The notes: generated by a model not told the origin, from the letters alone. A stretch of 33,698 nucleotides of DNA from Romeriopsis navalis LEGE 11480 (GCF_015207035.1 NZ_JADEXQ010000068.1:1-33698); one strand, 5' to 3'; positions 17,368 to 25,833 are shown, counted from the first letter of the stretch. Numbers and translations are program-made.

Positions 17368-19443
17368 CTATTCAAAATGGGGATAAACTTGCTCCTCAAA
17401 TAGCTGCTGGACTTTCTGACCTTGATGACCGACTAAAGATTGATAATCTGACCTCACATCAATTTTATAGTCTTGCGCTGTGCGCTCTAAGGTCGGCAAC
17501 CAAGTTGAATGTAACGTAAAGCCGAAGTTTAAAGCTGCATGGCCTAACTTACATATGGGACCTTGGGATAAACACTGTCCATCAAAAATCCAAATTTGCG
17601 ACTGCTCTCCCACAAATACAGTGCAGATAATATAGCCGTCTTGGTCCAACTCGGCAGCTTGACTACGACTCGCTCTTGGCACAAATTGGGGTGAATTAAC
17701 TAAAGCACCATACTCCGCATCGCTCGATAGCTGATATTTATCCTCAATTGACTGCGTTTCCGTATTCAGCCGAAACAGTGCGGCAGGCTTCCCTTGTCCT
17801 TGTGCCGCCCAGTCTAGCAGCGTATCAGTTGGCACCGTCCGGTATTTATAATTCTTCAGCAAATCATAGCTAAACTTCGTCAATAGTTCAGGCCAACAGC
17901 CAAAGGAAGTCCAATAAATATGTTTCACCTGACCAACAGGCTGACCAAGATTTGGATAATTCGCATAGGTATAAAACTCCACCCCCCATGTTAAATCAAT
18001 ATCTGAAATAATCTTGGCGGCGACGATCGAACCAGTTTTCGGATTAACTTCATACCGTCCCAAACGACTCACATCCATGACTTCCGTCTGCATTCCGGCT
18101 AATCGCCCCGGAACGGATTCATGGTTAATCTCCGCATTCACATCAAATTCTCTAATCCAAGCGGCGGCATCATCTGCACAAATGTGACCGAGGTGCAGCG
18201 TAATCATATCTTCCGTATCTTCGTAATCCACGGCAAAATGCAACACTTCCATCGGCAAATTTAAGGGCTGCACCGTCACCGTAACTTCTTGGTCGCTTTG
18301 GGTCGTCAGCTGCCCCTGCTGGAGATCTTCACGGCGGACAATATAAATTTTTGAATCTGGATTGGCTGGACTTGATAGCAATTGGCGGAACAAGCCTTCT
18401 AGCTTCGGTACATGGGGCAACGGATTATTAAACACCTGCGCTAAACCAATACTGAATGAGGTATCAACTAAAATGACATATCGCTGCGTTAGGCCAATTT
18501 GATGCAGGCTTTGCCTGATTTTAACCGGCGTACCATCAGGCAATACTAAGCGCCATCGTTCCAGCTCACCACTGCCATCCCACCGCATTAAATAAGTGAA
18601 ATTGGCAATATTGAGATTCGTAATTTTCTCCAGCTGCTGCACAACAGAAAGCAATAACTTGGTTGAAAAAATTGCCAGATTACCGAATGTGAGTTTAAGT
18701 ATCCATTCAACTTTGAATAACCGCGCGATCGCTTCTAGCAACTTCAGGATTTCACCTGGAAACTTCTCAGCTGCTTCCACCCAAGGAATTGCACTCATAA
18801 AGCTACTCATCGATCGGCCATAATTCACCGTCAACAATTCGCCAGTCGCCCCATCATAGACTGGATGCGCCGTACTCAAAACCGGCTGAAACGGCGATAA
18901 AAAAGTCGTTTCCGGTCGCCATTCTTGATTACTTCCGATCGGCGTCATAACTTCTAATGACTTAGGGTTAATCTCATAGTGCCGACCGGCATCAAAGGTC
19001 ACAAGGAGCCGTGAAGTATCATCACCTTGTCGCTGCATCGGTACAAATGCCGTGTTTAATTGATTCCGCATCCCTAAGCCAAAAGAGAAACGGGACACAC
19101 CGTGATTTTTAAATGCTAGCGATCGAAACTGCTCGATCTTCTGAGTCGCTTCATCTGCATAGAAATCCGGCGTTTTCATGATGCTAGAACTAATCTTGGG
19201 TGCACGCCCCTCAAAGTCCAACCGAAACACCATGCCATCACCATTAAAAATCGGATCACCTTTGGCATAGGGTAGTCCACCCGACTCCACGGAACCCACA
19301 GGCCCAATAAAGAATAGATGGCCCTGCAAATCATCCGGTAGCTGACCCTCAAGTATATCCAGTGGCTGATTGCTTAATTCAATCCGACTAGCAGACATAA
19401 CCGCCGGTGGTAACTTCTGTGCGCAAGTTTTTTGGGAAGACAT
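17368..19443 (-). CDS. Carotenoid oxygenase (RPE65/CCD family), paralogue 1
   Basis: 691 residues from an ATG. The family's seven-blade propeller pattern is present, including GHLFFIGPVGS, NGDGMVFRLDF and RWRLVLPDG. The four Fe(II)-binding histidines can be placed: H193 (STAHPVYD), H314 (LHQIGLTQRYV), H402 (EVLHFAVDYED) and H645 (FTLHSTWLP). The enzyme should cleave a double bond in a carotenoid, apocarotenoid or stilbene-like substrate with O2; the substrate cannot be read from sequence. It is about 200 residues longer than typical cyanobacterial apocarotenoid oxygenases. Part of the excess is a helix-rich insert at about 212-285, where family members have their membrane-entry helices. It lies 334 bp downstream of paralogue 2 on the same strand, but a terminator sits between them. 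Confidence 0.92.
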   Translation of the reverse strand: MSSQKTCAQKLPPAVMSASRIELSNQPLDILEGQLPDDLQGHLFFIGPVGSVESGGLPYAKGDPIFNGDGMVFRLDFEGRAPKISSSIMKTPDFYADEATQKIEQFRSLAFKNHGVSRFSFGLGMRNQLNTAFVPMQRQGDDTSRLLVTFDAGRHYEINPKSLEVMTPIGSNQEWRPETTFLSPFQPVLSTAHPVYDGATGELLTVNYGRSMSSFMSAIPWVEAAEKFPGEILKLLEAIARLFKVEWILKLTFGNLAIFSTKLLLSVVQQLEKITNLNIANFTYLMRWDGSGELERWRLVLPDGTPVKIRQSLHQIGLTQRYVILVDTSFSIGLAQVFNNPLPHVPKLEGLFRQLLSSPANPDSKIYIVRREDLQQGQLTTQSDQEVTVTVQPLNLPMEVLHFAVDYEDTEDMITLHLGHICADDAAAWIREFDVNAEINHESVPGRLAGMQTEVMDVSRLGRYEVNPKTGSIVAAKIISDIDLTWGVEFYTYANYPNLGQPVGQVKHIYWTSFGCWPELLTKFSYDLLKNYKYRTVPTDTLLDWAAQGQGKPAALFRLNTETQSIEDKYQLSSDAEYGALVNSPQFVPRASRSQAAELDQDGYIICTVFVGEQSQIWIFDGQCLSQGPICKLGHAALNFGFTLHSTWLPTLERTAQDYKIDVRSDYQSLVGHQGQKVQQLFEEQVYPHFE

Positions 19444-19777
19444 GACTATAAAAAATCGATAGAACAGAACCGAGATCCTAGAGAACTAAGACATTGGAGA
19501 ACCGTCTCCAATCGAGCAAGCAAAAGCAGGCAATTCCAGATTTTCCACCAACCATCTTGGTTGCGGAAAATCCCAACTCATCTCAAATCGATGGTTGATG
19601 ACGATAGATGAACAGCCCCTAAATTCCCCTTCAGAAAGCAGAATTTGAACCAGTCTTTTTTGTCGGTGCAGCCTTAGCAGAAGCAATAAGGGGCTAGAGA
19701 CATCGCATTTGTTAGGTTATTTATGGGATTTGAATAAGATAGAACGCGTGGATTATTCGAATCCACGCGTTGCGGAT
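19444..19777. other. Intergenic region between the two carotenoid oxygenase genes
   Basis: 334 bp forming the 3' end of paralogue 2 and the leader of paralogue 1. It contains the paralogue 2 terminator (19743-19771), a compound hairpin at 19539-19572 (outer GATTTTCC/GGAAAATC, inner AACCA/TGGTT), and a hairpin ATTGGAGA/TCTCCAAT at 19493-19512. A 66-codon minus-strand frame (19486-19686) shows no protein features. No clear promoter is seen. Confidence 0.5.
19743..19771 (-). terminator. Terminator of carotenoid oxygenase paralogue 2
   Basis: A perfect 12-bp stem, AACGCGTGGATT (19743-19754) with AATCCACGCGTT (19760-19771), with a 5-nt loop. It begins 6 nt beyond the minus-strand stop, and the minus-strand continuation is CTATCTTATTC, a partly U-rich tail. 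Confidence 0.8.
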
Positions 19778-21994
19778 CTATTGATTAAAGGTTTGGTAAA
19801 TTTGCTCAAATAGTGACCGCATCTCTTTGGCAATTCGCCGATCGTAAGGAAAGATCGACCAATCACGCAGCTTAATCATCTTCGAGACGACTGGCTCAAA
19901 GTCCTTCCGAATATCGTAATCAATCCCCTCCGGCGAGACGATTTCCGGCAGCCAAGTCGTATGAATCGTAAAGCCAATATCAATTGAATCACTACACAGC
20001 CGGTAAACCGGTCCCTGACTCAAATTTTCAGCATCAAAGATCCAAATCTCACTATTGGGTGAGCCATCCGCTTGATCAGATAGCACCACACAAGTCAGAT
20101 AGCCTTCGGTTGAGCCTTCAGTACCAGCTTTCGGGATAAATTGTGGCGAGTTCGCAAAATGACCCGCTGGAAATTGGTAAACATCCGGGGTCGTCAGCTG
20201 TAACGCCGCTGACACATCAGTTCTTAATTTATCAATCTTGACGCGACATAAGGTCGTCGGCTGACCGGCTTTATTTGCCTCAATTGCATCGGTCAGATCA
20301 ACGGTACGATACTTATAATCAGCATATTGCTGTGCAACATACTCAGAAGATAAATCTTCCCATCCGCCAAAAAACAACCAATACATATTGTCCAGCCGAT
20401 CCGGCTGCTGCAAGGTCATATCACGGTAAGCATAGACCGGATCACCCCAACAATAGTCCTGCTGGATTAAGTAGGATTTGACGGGTTTCTCTGCCCCAGG
20501 ATTCAGAATGTAACTGCCAATCCAATCCCGATCCATTCCATTCGAGAGCATACCGGATAACTCACGCATTGATCGTGTATCATTAGCATCTCCCGAAACA
20601 GACGTATCAAATCGCCGAATTGTCTCAGCGGCGTCGGTAGCGCAACTATGAACCGTATGCAAGACGATTCCATCACTGTCATCATAATCCACGACATAGT
20701 GCGCAATTTCGCGGGGAATTGTCAGCTGCTGCGCCGTGACTTTTGGCTGGCCCTCAACGAGATCTTTACGCTTAATGATATAGACCGGCGTATCAGTTAA
20801 TTGGGGGATATCCGTTAGGTTACGGAATAGCCGCTCCGCATCTTCAACAATTTCGCCCCGTTCATAGGGCATTAGTTCTTCGAGGGAAATCTTGAACGCC
20901 GTATCGAGTAGTACGATGTGGTGCTTGGTTGCCCACATCTGATGCAGCGTCTGGTGGATTTTAATATCATGACCATTCTCTAAGACAACCCGCCAGCGAT
21001 CGAGCGCTTCACCATCCCGCCACCGAATCAAATCCACAAAATCATCGTGAACTAAATCCTGAACGATCTGGCGCATAAACCCTAAAACTTTCTCTAAGAT
21101 GTGGAAATGACGGTGACTAAACCGAATCACACTTTCCAGCATTTCGCTCAGGCGATGCGACAACTGATGCATCAGTTGCCCCAACCAATTCGGCTTTTCA
21201 TCCTGCTGATCCGGTTTTTGAATGATCTGATTCAGGATTGGGAATTTGCTAAAGATCTGTTTGGCTGTTGGTAGAAACGTCGAAATTGATTTGCCTAAGT
21301 TAACTGTAAACAGTTCCTTAGTCTCAAAATCAAAGCTCGGATGGCCAGCACTCATCATGAGCTTGAATGGCAAATTCGGGAATAACGGATTAACGCCTTT
21401 CCATTCTTGGTTAAAGCCAATCGGCTGTAAGATTTTCAGCGTGACGGGGTCGATTTCGTAGGGACGCCCCATATCAACGGATAGCAACAAGCGATAGGGA
21501 TTATCATCGGCAAATCGAAACGGTGTCAATGTAACGCTTAGTTGAGTTGCAACACCCAGATTGAGACAACCGCGTGTAATTCCATAATTTTGAAAATCGA
21601 GATTTTTATATTCCGGATTATCGTGGGTTAAGCGATCGGCTAAACAACTCACAGATTCCGCAATTTTTGTTTTTAGCGTTGCCTTACCCTGCTCAAAACT
21701 GACTCGATAAACTTTTCCGTCACCATTATAGAGTGGCGTTAATCCGTCCGCTGCGGGTAATATGCTATGAGGTAAATTGGGCGAATGGGCTGAATCGAGC
21801 GTACCGGCAGGCCCTACCACAAAAAGATGTCCAACTAAATCCGGACTCAGTTCGGTTATTTCATCGGTGAGACCGGCTTTGATCGTTAACGGCAAACATT
21901 CATGCTCTTGTCGCCGAACTGAAAGGATCGATCGTGGAAACTGCGACTTCTTAGAAACCGGGTCAACCAGACGTGGAGAAACAGCTTGAGTCAT
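19778..21994 (-). CDS. Carotenoid oxygenase (RPE65/CCD family), paralogue 2
   Basis: 738 residues from an ATG. It is clearly homologous to its neighbour (shared GHLFVVGPAG, YNGDGKVYRV, IGFNQEWKG and RWRDGE..DRWRVVLENG). Putative iron ligands are H218 (SAGHPSFD), H351 (LHQMWATKHH), H432 (EIAHYVVDYDD) and H678 (FTIHTTWLPE). Its helix-rich insert (about 236-320) is longer than in paralogue 1 and rich in His and hydrophobic residues (SHRHFHILEKVLGFMRQIV), which suggests a membrane-contacting substrate tunnel. Identity between the two copies looks moderate, so the duplication is probably old and the substrates may differ. It lies downstream of a membrane-anchored protein gene on the same strand (206-bp gap) and ends in a strong hairpin. 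Confidence 0.92.
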   Translation of the reverse strand: MTQAVSPRLVDPVSKKSQFPRSILSVRRQEHECLPLTIKAGLTDEITELSPDLVGHLFVVGPAGTLDSAHSPNLPHSILPAADGLTPLYNGDGKVYRVSFEQGKATLKTKIAESVSCLADRLTHDNPEYKNLDFQNYGITRGCLNLGVATQLSVTLTPFRFADDNPYRLLLSVDMGRPYEIDPVTLKILQPIGFNQEWKGVNPLFPNLPFKLMMSAGHPSFDFETKELFTVNLGKSISTFLPTAKQIFSKFPILNQIIQKPDQQDEKPNWLGQLMHQLSHRLSEMLESVIRFSHRHFHILEKVLGFMRQIVQDLVHDDFVDLIRWRDGEALDRWRVVLENGHDIKIHQTLHQMWATKHHIVLLDTAFKISLEELMPYERGEIVEDAERLFRNLTDIPQLTDTPVYIIKRKDLVEGQPKVTAQQLTIPREIAHYVVDYDDSDGIVLHTVHSCATDAAETIRRFDTSVSGDANDTRSMRELSGMLSNGMDRDWIGSYILNPGAEKPVKSYLIQQDYCWGDPVYAYRDMTLQQPDRLDNMYWLFFGGWEDLSSEYVAQQYADYKYRTVDLTDAIEANKAGQPTTLCRVKIDKLRTDVSAALQLTTPDVYQFPAGHFANSPQFIPKAGTEGSTEGYLTCVVLSDQADGSPNSEIWIFDAENLSQGPVYRLCSDSIDIGFTIHTTWLPEIVSPEGIDYDIRKDFEPVVSKMIKLRDWSIFPYDRRIAKEMRSLFEQIYQTFNQ

Positions 21995-22200
21995 AAATTT
22001 TTATTAGGTAGAGTGCTGAATTCGACTTGCACGTTGGAAAGTCGAGATCCGATGGGCATAACACATTGCCATTGTTCCCGATTCTTTTACGCGGATGTCA
22101 GTAAGAGCACTCACCTCAAATTTATCAGTCCAATAGTCCAAGATATCAATCTAACAAACAAGCAAACTGACAGTTTCAATCAGTTTAGTTCAGCCAGATC

Positions 22201-23397
22201 TTAACGCTTCATTATACTAATCATGCCGATCGCCGCATGGTCATGGTAGCGATTGGTTTTCTGGTAAGAGCGTTTACGGGTACTTTCTGGGTATATACCG
22301 GCAAAGGTTGTGAGCGTGCCTTGGTTGGTACGCATGACTAAATCTTGCCCACGTTCGAACTGGACGTACTCACGACCTTCATTTTCATAGTTATAGGCGA
22401 ATGAGGCTGTTCCATATTGGGCGATCGCATCTTTAATCAATGTCCCCGGTCCGACACCAGCTTGAGTTCGATAATTCGGGTTCCGCACGAAGATTAAGTC
22501 GATGATTGATTGATCGGTGATTTTGACGGTGTCGGGATTTTGCTGGGCGATTGGACGATCGTCCGCGAAGCGCACGTCAAATTGCACCTCACCGTATTGT
22601 TTAACAGTCAAGCCTCGGCCGAGATCAACACCCAGTGCAGTCGGCTCAAAACTCGCCTCTTTGCCTAAGGCTTGCTTTAATGCGCCAAAAGTCATACCGA
22701 TTTTGGCTTTGCCGACGCTGTTTTTGGTAATTAAGAAACTGGGCAAGGGGATCTTAACGCCAAATTTCTCGCAGCCATTGGCGATGCCATCTTCGAGTGT
22801 TGAGTTCACTAAGCGCAGTGAATAACCATTCCAGTGATACTGGGTATTCTGACGACAGACGCCAGGACCATTGAATTTATAGCTGTTCGATACGATTTTT
22901 GTGCTGGGATCGAAGCTCGGAAACCCAGCAAATTCTCGGTTTAGCGATGTAATTTTCAAGTCAGCTTGGGAGGCATCGACGCGAACCATTGTGCTGACAC
23001 CTTGATAAGCGGCCATGCGACAGAGGAGTTTCACGAGATAAACATTATCGTTTTTAGCAAAGACTTCGGAACCGCGCATTGCGGCCTCGCGATCGAAGTC
23101 GAAATTACACACTTTAAGCTTTTTCTGCTGATCAACTACAGCCTGAATGAGCGCTGCATCACTCATTTCCTGGCTCGGTGGTACAGGGCTAGGTTTAATC
23201 ACCGGCTTCGGACTCGGTGTTACAACTGGGGTAGGACTCGAAGAGGCAGCCGGCTCGGTAACTGCAACAACTGGATTCGGTTCCACTGTCATTGCAACAT
23301 TCTCAGAGCCTGACATTTTAGCCACCACAAATCCCACACTACTACCAACACCCAGCGCGCTCAAAATGCCAAGTGAAATAATTTGTAACTGATTCAT
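22201..23397 (-). CDS. Membrane-anchored protein of unknown function (possible DUF1176-like N-domain)
   Basis: 398 residues from the ATG at 23395-23397, which has AGGAAAG 5 nt upstream; an in-frame TTG at 23418 is less likely. An N-terminal signal anchor (about 3-28) is followed by a Pro/Ser/Thr-rich linker (about 45-75). The first soluble part has paired cysteines and CNFDFDREAA plus LLCRMAAYQG, reminiscent of DUF1176 proteins. The second has VGKAKIGMTFGALKQALG, a motif seen in the small repeat domains of many secreted cyanobacterial proteins. It is probably located on the periplasmic face. I do not recognise a definite function. A weak hairpin (AAACTGA/TCAGTTT, 22164-22186) lies downstream, before carotenoid oxygenase paralogue 2. 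It is divergent from the cupin/sigma block. Confidence 0.8.
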   Translation of the reverse strand: MNQLQIISLGILSALGVGSSVGFVVAKMSGSENVAMTVEPNPVVAVTEPAASSSPTPVVTPSPKPVIKPSPVPPSQEMSDAALIQAVVDQQKKLKVCNFDFDREAAMRGSEVFAKNDNVYLVKLLCRMAAYQGVSTMVRVDASQADLKITSLNREFAGFPSFDPSTKIVSNSYKFNGPGVCRQNTQYHWNGYSLRLVNSTLEDGIANGCEKFGVKIPLPSFLITKNSVGKAKIGMTFGALKQALGKEASFEPTALGVDLGRGLTVKQYGEVQFDVRFADDRPIAQQNPDTVKITDQSIIDLIFVRNPNYRTQAGVGPGTLIKDAIAQYGTASFAYNYENEGREYVQFERGQDLVMRTNQGTLTTFAGIYPESTRKRSYQKTNRYHDHAAIGMISIMKR

Positions 23398-23666
23398 GGG
23401 AACTTTCCTGGCTGACAACTGATAGCAAAATATGCGGGATGGCCTGCATAAGTTAATACGACTTGGTTTGGGATGATTCCTGAAAACGTCCAGACTTTAC
23501 ATCGCCGTCTTGGTAGCTGTATTTTTGCCAAGCCGCTAGTATGTTCAGTCAAGCCGGCTCCGAGGGCTATATAAACCTCAAAAAACTATCCTGCTTGACT
23601 TTCCAAGAAAATTGACACTTCATTTCATCGATCACACGGCACTAGTTGTAAAACATGGGTGCTGAG

Positions 23667-23695
23667 TGGCCGAAATTTCCACGACGGCCATTTTT
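23667..23695 (+). terminator. Isolated intrinsic terminator with no gene in front of it
   Basis: Stem TGGCCG (23667-23672) with CGGCCA (23685-23690), a 12-nt loop and TTTTT (23691-23695). The T-run is on the plus strand only. No plus-strand gene ends upstream, so it either ends a small RNA or blocks read-through into the cupin promoter. Confidence 0.5.
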
Positions 23696-23712
23696 CTCAA
23701 ATGCCCGATCGC

Positions 23713-23742
23713 CACAGATCCAAATCAACTAATCCAACGTAT
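23713..23742 (+). promoter_or_regulatory. Predicted ECF sigma promoter 1 (cupin/ECF unit)
   Basis: CACAGATCCAA (23713-23723), 14 nt, CGTAT (23738-23742). The same 11-mer and 5-mer with the same spacing occur at 25916-25945 before the DUF4331 gene. GATCC to CGTAT is 16 nt, normal for ECF promoters, and a GATCC-type -35 recalls the R. sphaeroides SigE-ChrR regulon. Transcription would start near 23750, about 44 nt before the ATG. Confidence 0.7.
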
Positions 23743-23793
23743 GACTAGGAAAGACTGAAACTTTCCCCGGTCTAGTCAATTGGATAAGCCACT

Positions 23794-24387
23794 ATGACAA
23801 CATCGCCCCCTGACCCAACGCATCTACGGGATCTACTACCGGCTCAAGCCTTCCAAACCCTTAAAGGTGAAACACTCGAGCAGCTCAACCAGGAACTCTC
23901 ACGCTCTCCGACCCTTCGGGCCGAACTGGCCCAGCTCGAACAAGCCGTCGCTGCCCTTGCCTACAGTGCCCCCTTAGTCCCAGTACCACCCGAACTACGC
24001 AATGCACTTCTAGAACAATTTCTCCCACCAGGAGATGTTTCTCTTGCCCTCTCCGACTTTTGGCAACAGCTCATGCAAGAATCCCACCCCCTCCCTTGGC
24101 AACCCTACCCTGGCGTCCCAGGAATTGAGTTGATTTTGATTAATGCGGATTATACCCAGCGACGGGTGCAATGCTTGATCCGAGCTGAGGGCGCGATCGA
24201 TTTTCCCCGACACCGTCATGCCGGACAAGAAGAAATGATTATCCTCGATGGTGATGTGGTGATCGAAACACAGGTTTATGGCCGCGGTGATCGGGTACTC
24301 GCCGCACCCAATTCCGAACATGCTTTAAGTACTATCAATGGCTGCTTAGTCTTCATGGACACATCTTTGGATAACGAAATTTTGTAG
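23794..24387 (+). CDS. ChrR-like cupin anti-sigma factor, paralogue 1
   Basis: 197 residues. The N-terminal half (about 8-80) is helical, like an anti-sigma domain (EQLNQELSRSPTLRAELAQLEQAV). The C-terminal half is a cupin with metal ligands H140, H142, E146 or E147, and H176 (motif FPRHRHAGQEE... SEHAL). ChrR proteins bind and silence an ECF sigma factor through the N-domain and release it when the cupin senses singlet oxygen or organic peroxides. This protein lacks the zinc ligands (HxxxCxxC) of the classic ChrR anti-sigma domain. C127 and C184 are its only cysteines. It is the first gene of the block, 154 bp before the sigma gene, with the predicted ECF promoter in front, consistent with autoregulation. 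It shares its C-terminal pattern (GCLVF...D..IL) with paralogue 2. Confidence 0.85.
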   Translation: MTTSPPDPTHLRDLLPAQAFQTLKGETLEQLNQELSRSPTLRAELAQLEQAVAALAYSAPLVPVPPELRNALLEQFLPPGDVSLALSDFWQQLMQESHPLPWQPYPGVPGIELILINADYTQRRVQCLIRAEGAIDFPRHRHAGQEEMIILDGDVVIETQVYGRGDRVLAAPNSEHALSTINGCLVFMDTSLDNEIL

Positions 24388-24541
24388 TTGACAACTTTGG
24401 CGTTTTTGGAACTCCGAGAACCTTGCCCCCCTAAACATTTACCAGCAATTGTTTGCAATTCGCTACATTTAGAGCTGCTAGTCTCGACTTTATCGCCGCT
24501 CATTCTTATCATTAAGTTCACCTGCTCTATCTACTGGAAGC

Positions 24542-25135
24542 ATGATTCCTGCATCCACTACACCCGACAATCGCTGTGATGAGATCCACTTAATGAAGCG
24601 GATTGCACAGCAGGATCAGTCTGCACTATCGCAGCTGTATGATCGGTATGCCCGTGTAATCTATTCCGTCGCCCACAAGAGCCTCGGCTCCGTTGAAGAA
24701 TGCGAGGAAGTGGTCCTCGATGTCTTTGCCCAGGTTTGGCGGACTGCCAGTCGCTATGATCCAGCCCGCTCACGGGTTGATACCTGGCTCTTTATGATTG
24801 CGCGCAGCCGGGTGCTCGATCGCCTTCGCGGCGTCCAACGCCGTGGCAAAGTTACAGAGGCCGTTATGGCACCTGACTTTAGCCACACACAAGCCCCCCC
24901 TAGCCCGAGCGAACATGCAGAAATTGCTGAACGACGCACCCAAGTGCTGAACGCCCTCCAACAGCTGCCCCCGGAGCAACAGCAAGTTTTAGAAATGAGC
25001 TATTATCAGGGACTGACCCAACGGGAAATCGCCGCTCAAACGGGTATGGCATTAGGAACGGTCAAGACTCGCATTCGTCTTGGATTAGAGAAACTTCGAT
25101 CCGCATTACATGCAGAGTCATGGGACTCGGTTTAG
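24542..25135 (+). CDS. ECF-type RNA polymerase sigma factor
   Basis: 197 residues. Region 2 spans about 18-90 (SALSQLYDRYARVIYSVAHKSL... EEVVLDVFAQVWR... DTWLFMIARSRVLDRLR), with the DVFAQVW motif that binds core polymerase. Region 4 spans about 130-190 (ALQQLPPEQQQVLEMSYYQGLTQREIAAQTGMALGTVKTRIRLGLEKLR), an HTH that reads the -35 element. A Pro-rich linker lies between them. No C-terminal extension is present. It is flanked on both sides by ChrR-like cupin genes and is most likely bound by one or both. The ATG is at 24542 with a weak GGAAG just upstream; no ECF-type element is seen in the 154 bp before it, so it is probably co-transcribed with paralogue 1. The gap to the second cupin gene is 25 nt. 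Confidence 0.95.
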   Translation: MIPASTTPDNRCDEIHLMKRIAQQDQSALSQLYDRYARVIYSVAHKSLGSVEECEEVVLDVFAQVWRTASRYDPARSRVDTWLFMIARSRVLDRLRGVQRRGKVTEAVMAPDFSHTQAPPSPSEHAEIAERRTQVLNALQQLPPEQQQVLEMSYYQGLTQREIAAQTGMALGTVKTRIRLGLEKLRSALHAESWDSV

Positions 25136-25160
25136 AATAGGGGTAAGTAGTAGAACACAC

Positions 25161-25796
25161 ATGGATAAATCAACCCAACAAGAACTCATTACCCGCTACG
25201 CACTGAATCGTGACGAACTCAACGACGCAGAAGATACTGCTGCATGGGCAGAATTTGCGGCCGACTTGGCTGATTCGCCTGAGCTCCAAGCAGAGCTAGC
25301 GGCATTCCAAACAGCGGCTCAGTCCATCGCCTATAGTGTAGAGCCAGCCACAATGTCCGCTGATTTGCACGATCGCTTGATGGCCAAAATTAGCCAATCG
25401 CGTCAGATAGAGGTAGTAGGCAATGTATCTGCGTCTTTGACCCAATTATTAGATATACCGCTCACTCAACTGCAGCAAGTTGCAGATAGTTTAGAAAATT
25501 GGGAGGCATTTCCCGCACCCGCGATCGGGGAGATGGCCATTTGGCAGTTAGATGAAGCGACCAATCAAGTTGCCTTCTTTGTCCGATCGGCGGTCAGCGG
25601 ACCATTTCCCAACCACTATCATGCAGCGGGGGAAACAGTATTAGTCGTCGATGGTGACTTTGGGGGCGATGAGCACACCTATCGATCCGGTGATATCGTC
25701 TATGCCGCAGCCGAAACATCACATCAGCCATATACAAAAGCTGGCTGCTTGGTCTTTTGTATTTCGTCGATGGACGACAAGATTCTCGAACCATAA
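25161..25796 (+). CDS. ChrR-like cupin anti-sigma factor, paralogue 2
   Basis: 211 residues from the ATG at 25161; the frame is open further upstream, but that part overlaps the sigma gene and is not conserved-looking. The N-terminal helical half (about 5-80: DKSTQQELITRYALNRDELND... LQAELAAFQTAAQSIAYSV) resembles an anti-sigma domain. The cupin half has ligands H152, H154, E158 and H188 (PNHYHAAGETVLVVDG... TSHQP). The HxxxCxxC zinc motif is absent; its only cysteines are C196 and C200 near the end. It is translated 25 nt after the sigma factor, the usual sigma/anti-sigma arrangement, so it is the more likely direct partner. It ends in a very strong terminator. Sequence similarity to paralogue 1 is modest but spans both halves and the end motif. 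Confidence 0.85.
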   Translation: MDKSTQQELITRYALNRDELNDAEDTAAWAEFAADLADSPELQAELAAFQTAAQSIAYSVEPATMSADLHDRLMAKISQSRQIEVVGNVSASLTQLLDIPLTQLQQVADSLENWEAFPAPAIGEMAIWQLDEATNQVAFFVRSAVSGPFPNHYHAAGETVLVVDGDFGGDEHTYRSGDIVYAAAETSHQPYTKAGCLVFCISSMDDKILEP

Positions 25797-25833
25797 TTGC
25801 GACCACTGATTGGCACAATTAAATTGACTTTGC

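Larger units (their letters stand above)
23398..23793. other. Divergent intergenic region upstream of the cupin/ECF block
   Basis: 396 bp. It holds an isolated plus-strand terminator (23667-23695), the predicted ECF promoter (23713-23742), and an imperfect hairpin in the leader of the cupin gene (GACTAGGAAAG 23743-23753 against CTTTCC...CTAGTC 23761-23777). I could not identify a convincing promoter for the minus-strand gene. Confidence 0.6.

Noticed and set aside
19486-19686. 66-codon minus-strand frame between the carotenoid oxygenases
   Set aside because: No ribosome-binding site or recognisable features; the region is better explained as a structured leader.
19755-19765. TTCGAATCC resembling a tRNA T-arm
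   Set aside because: It is the loop and arm of the terminator hairpin 19743-19771; no acceptor or anticodon stem surrounds it.
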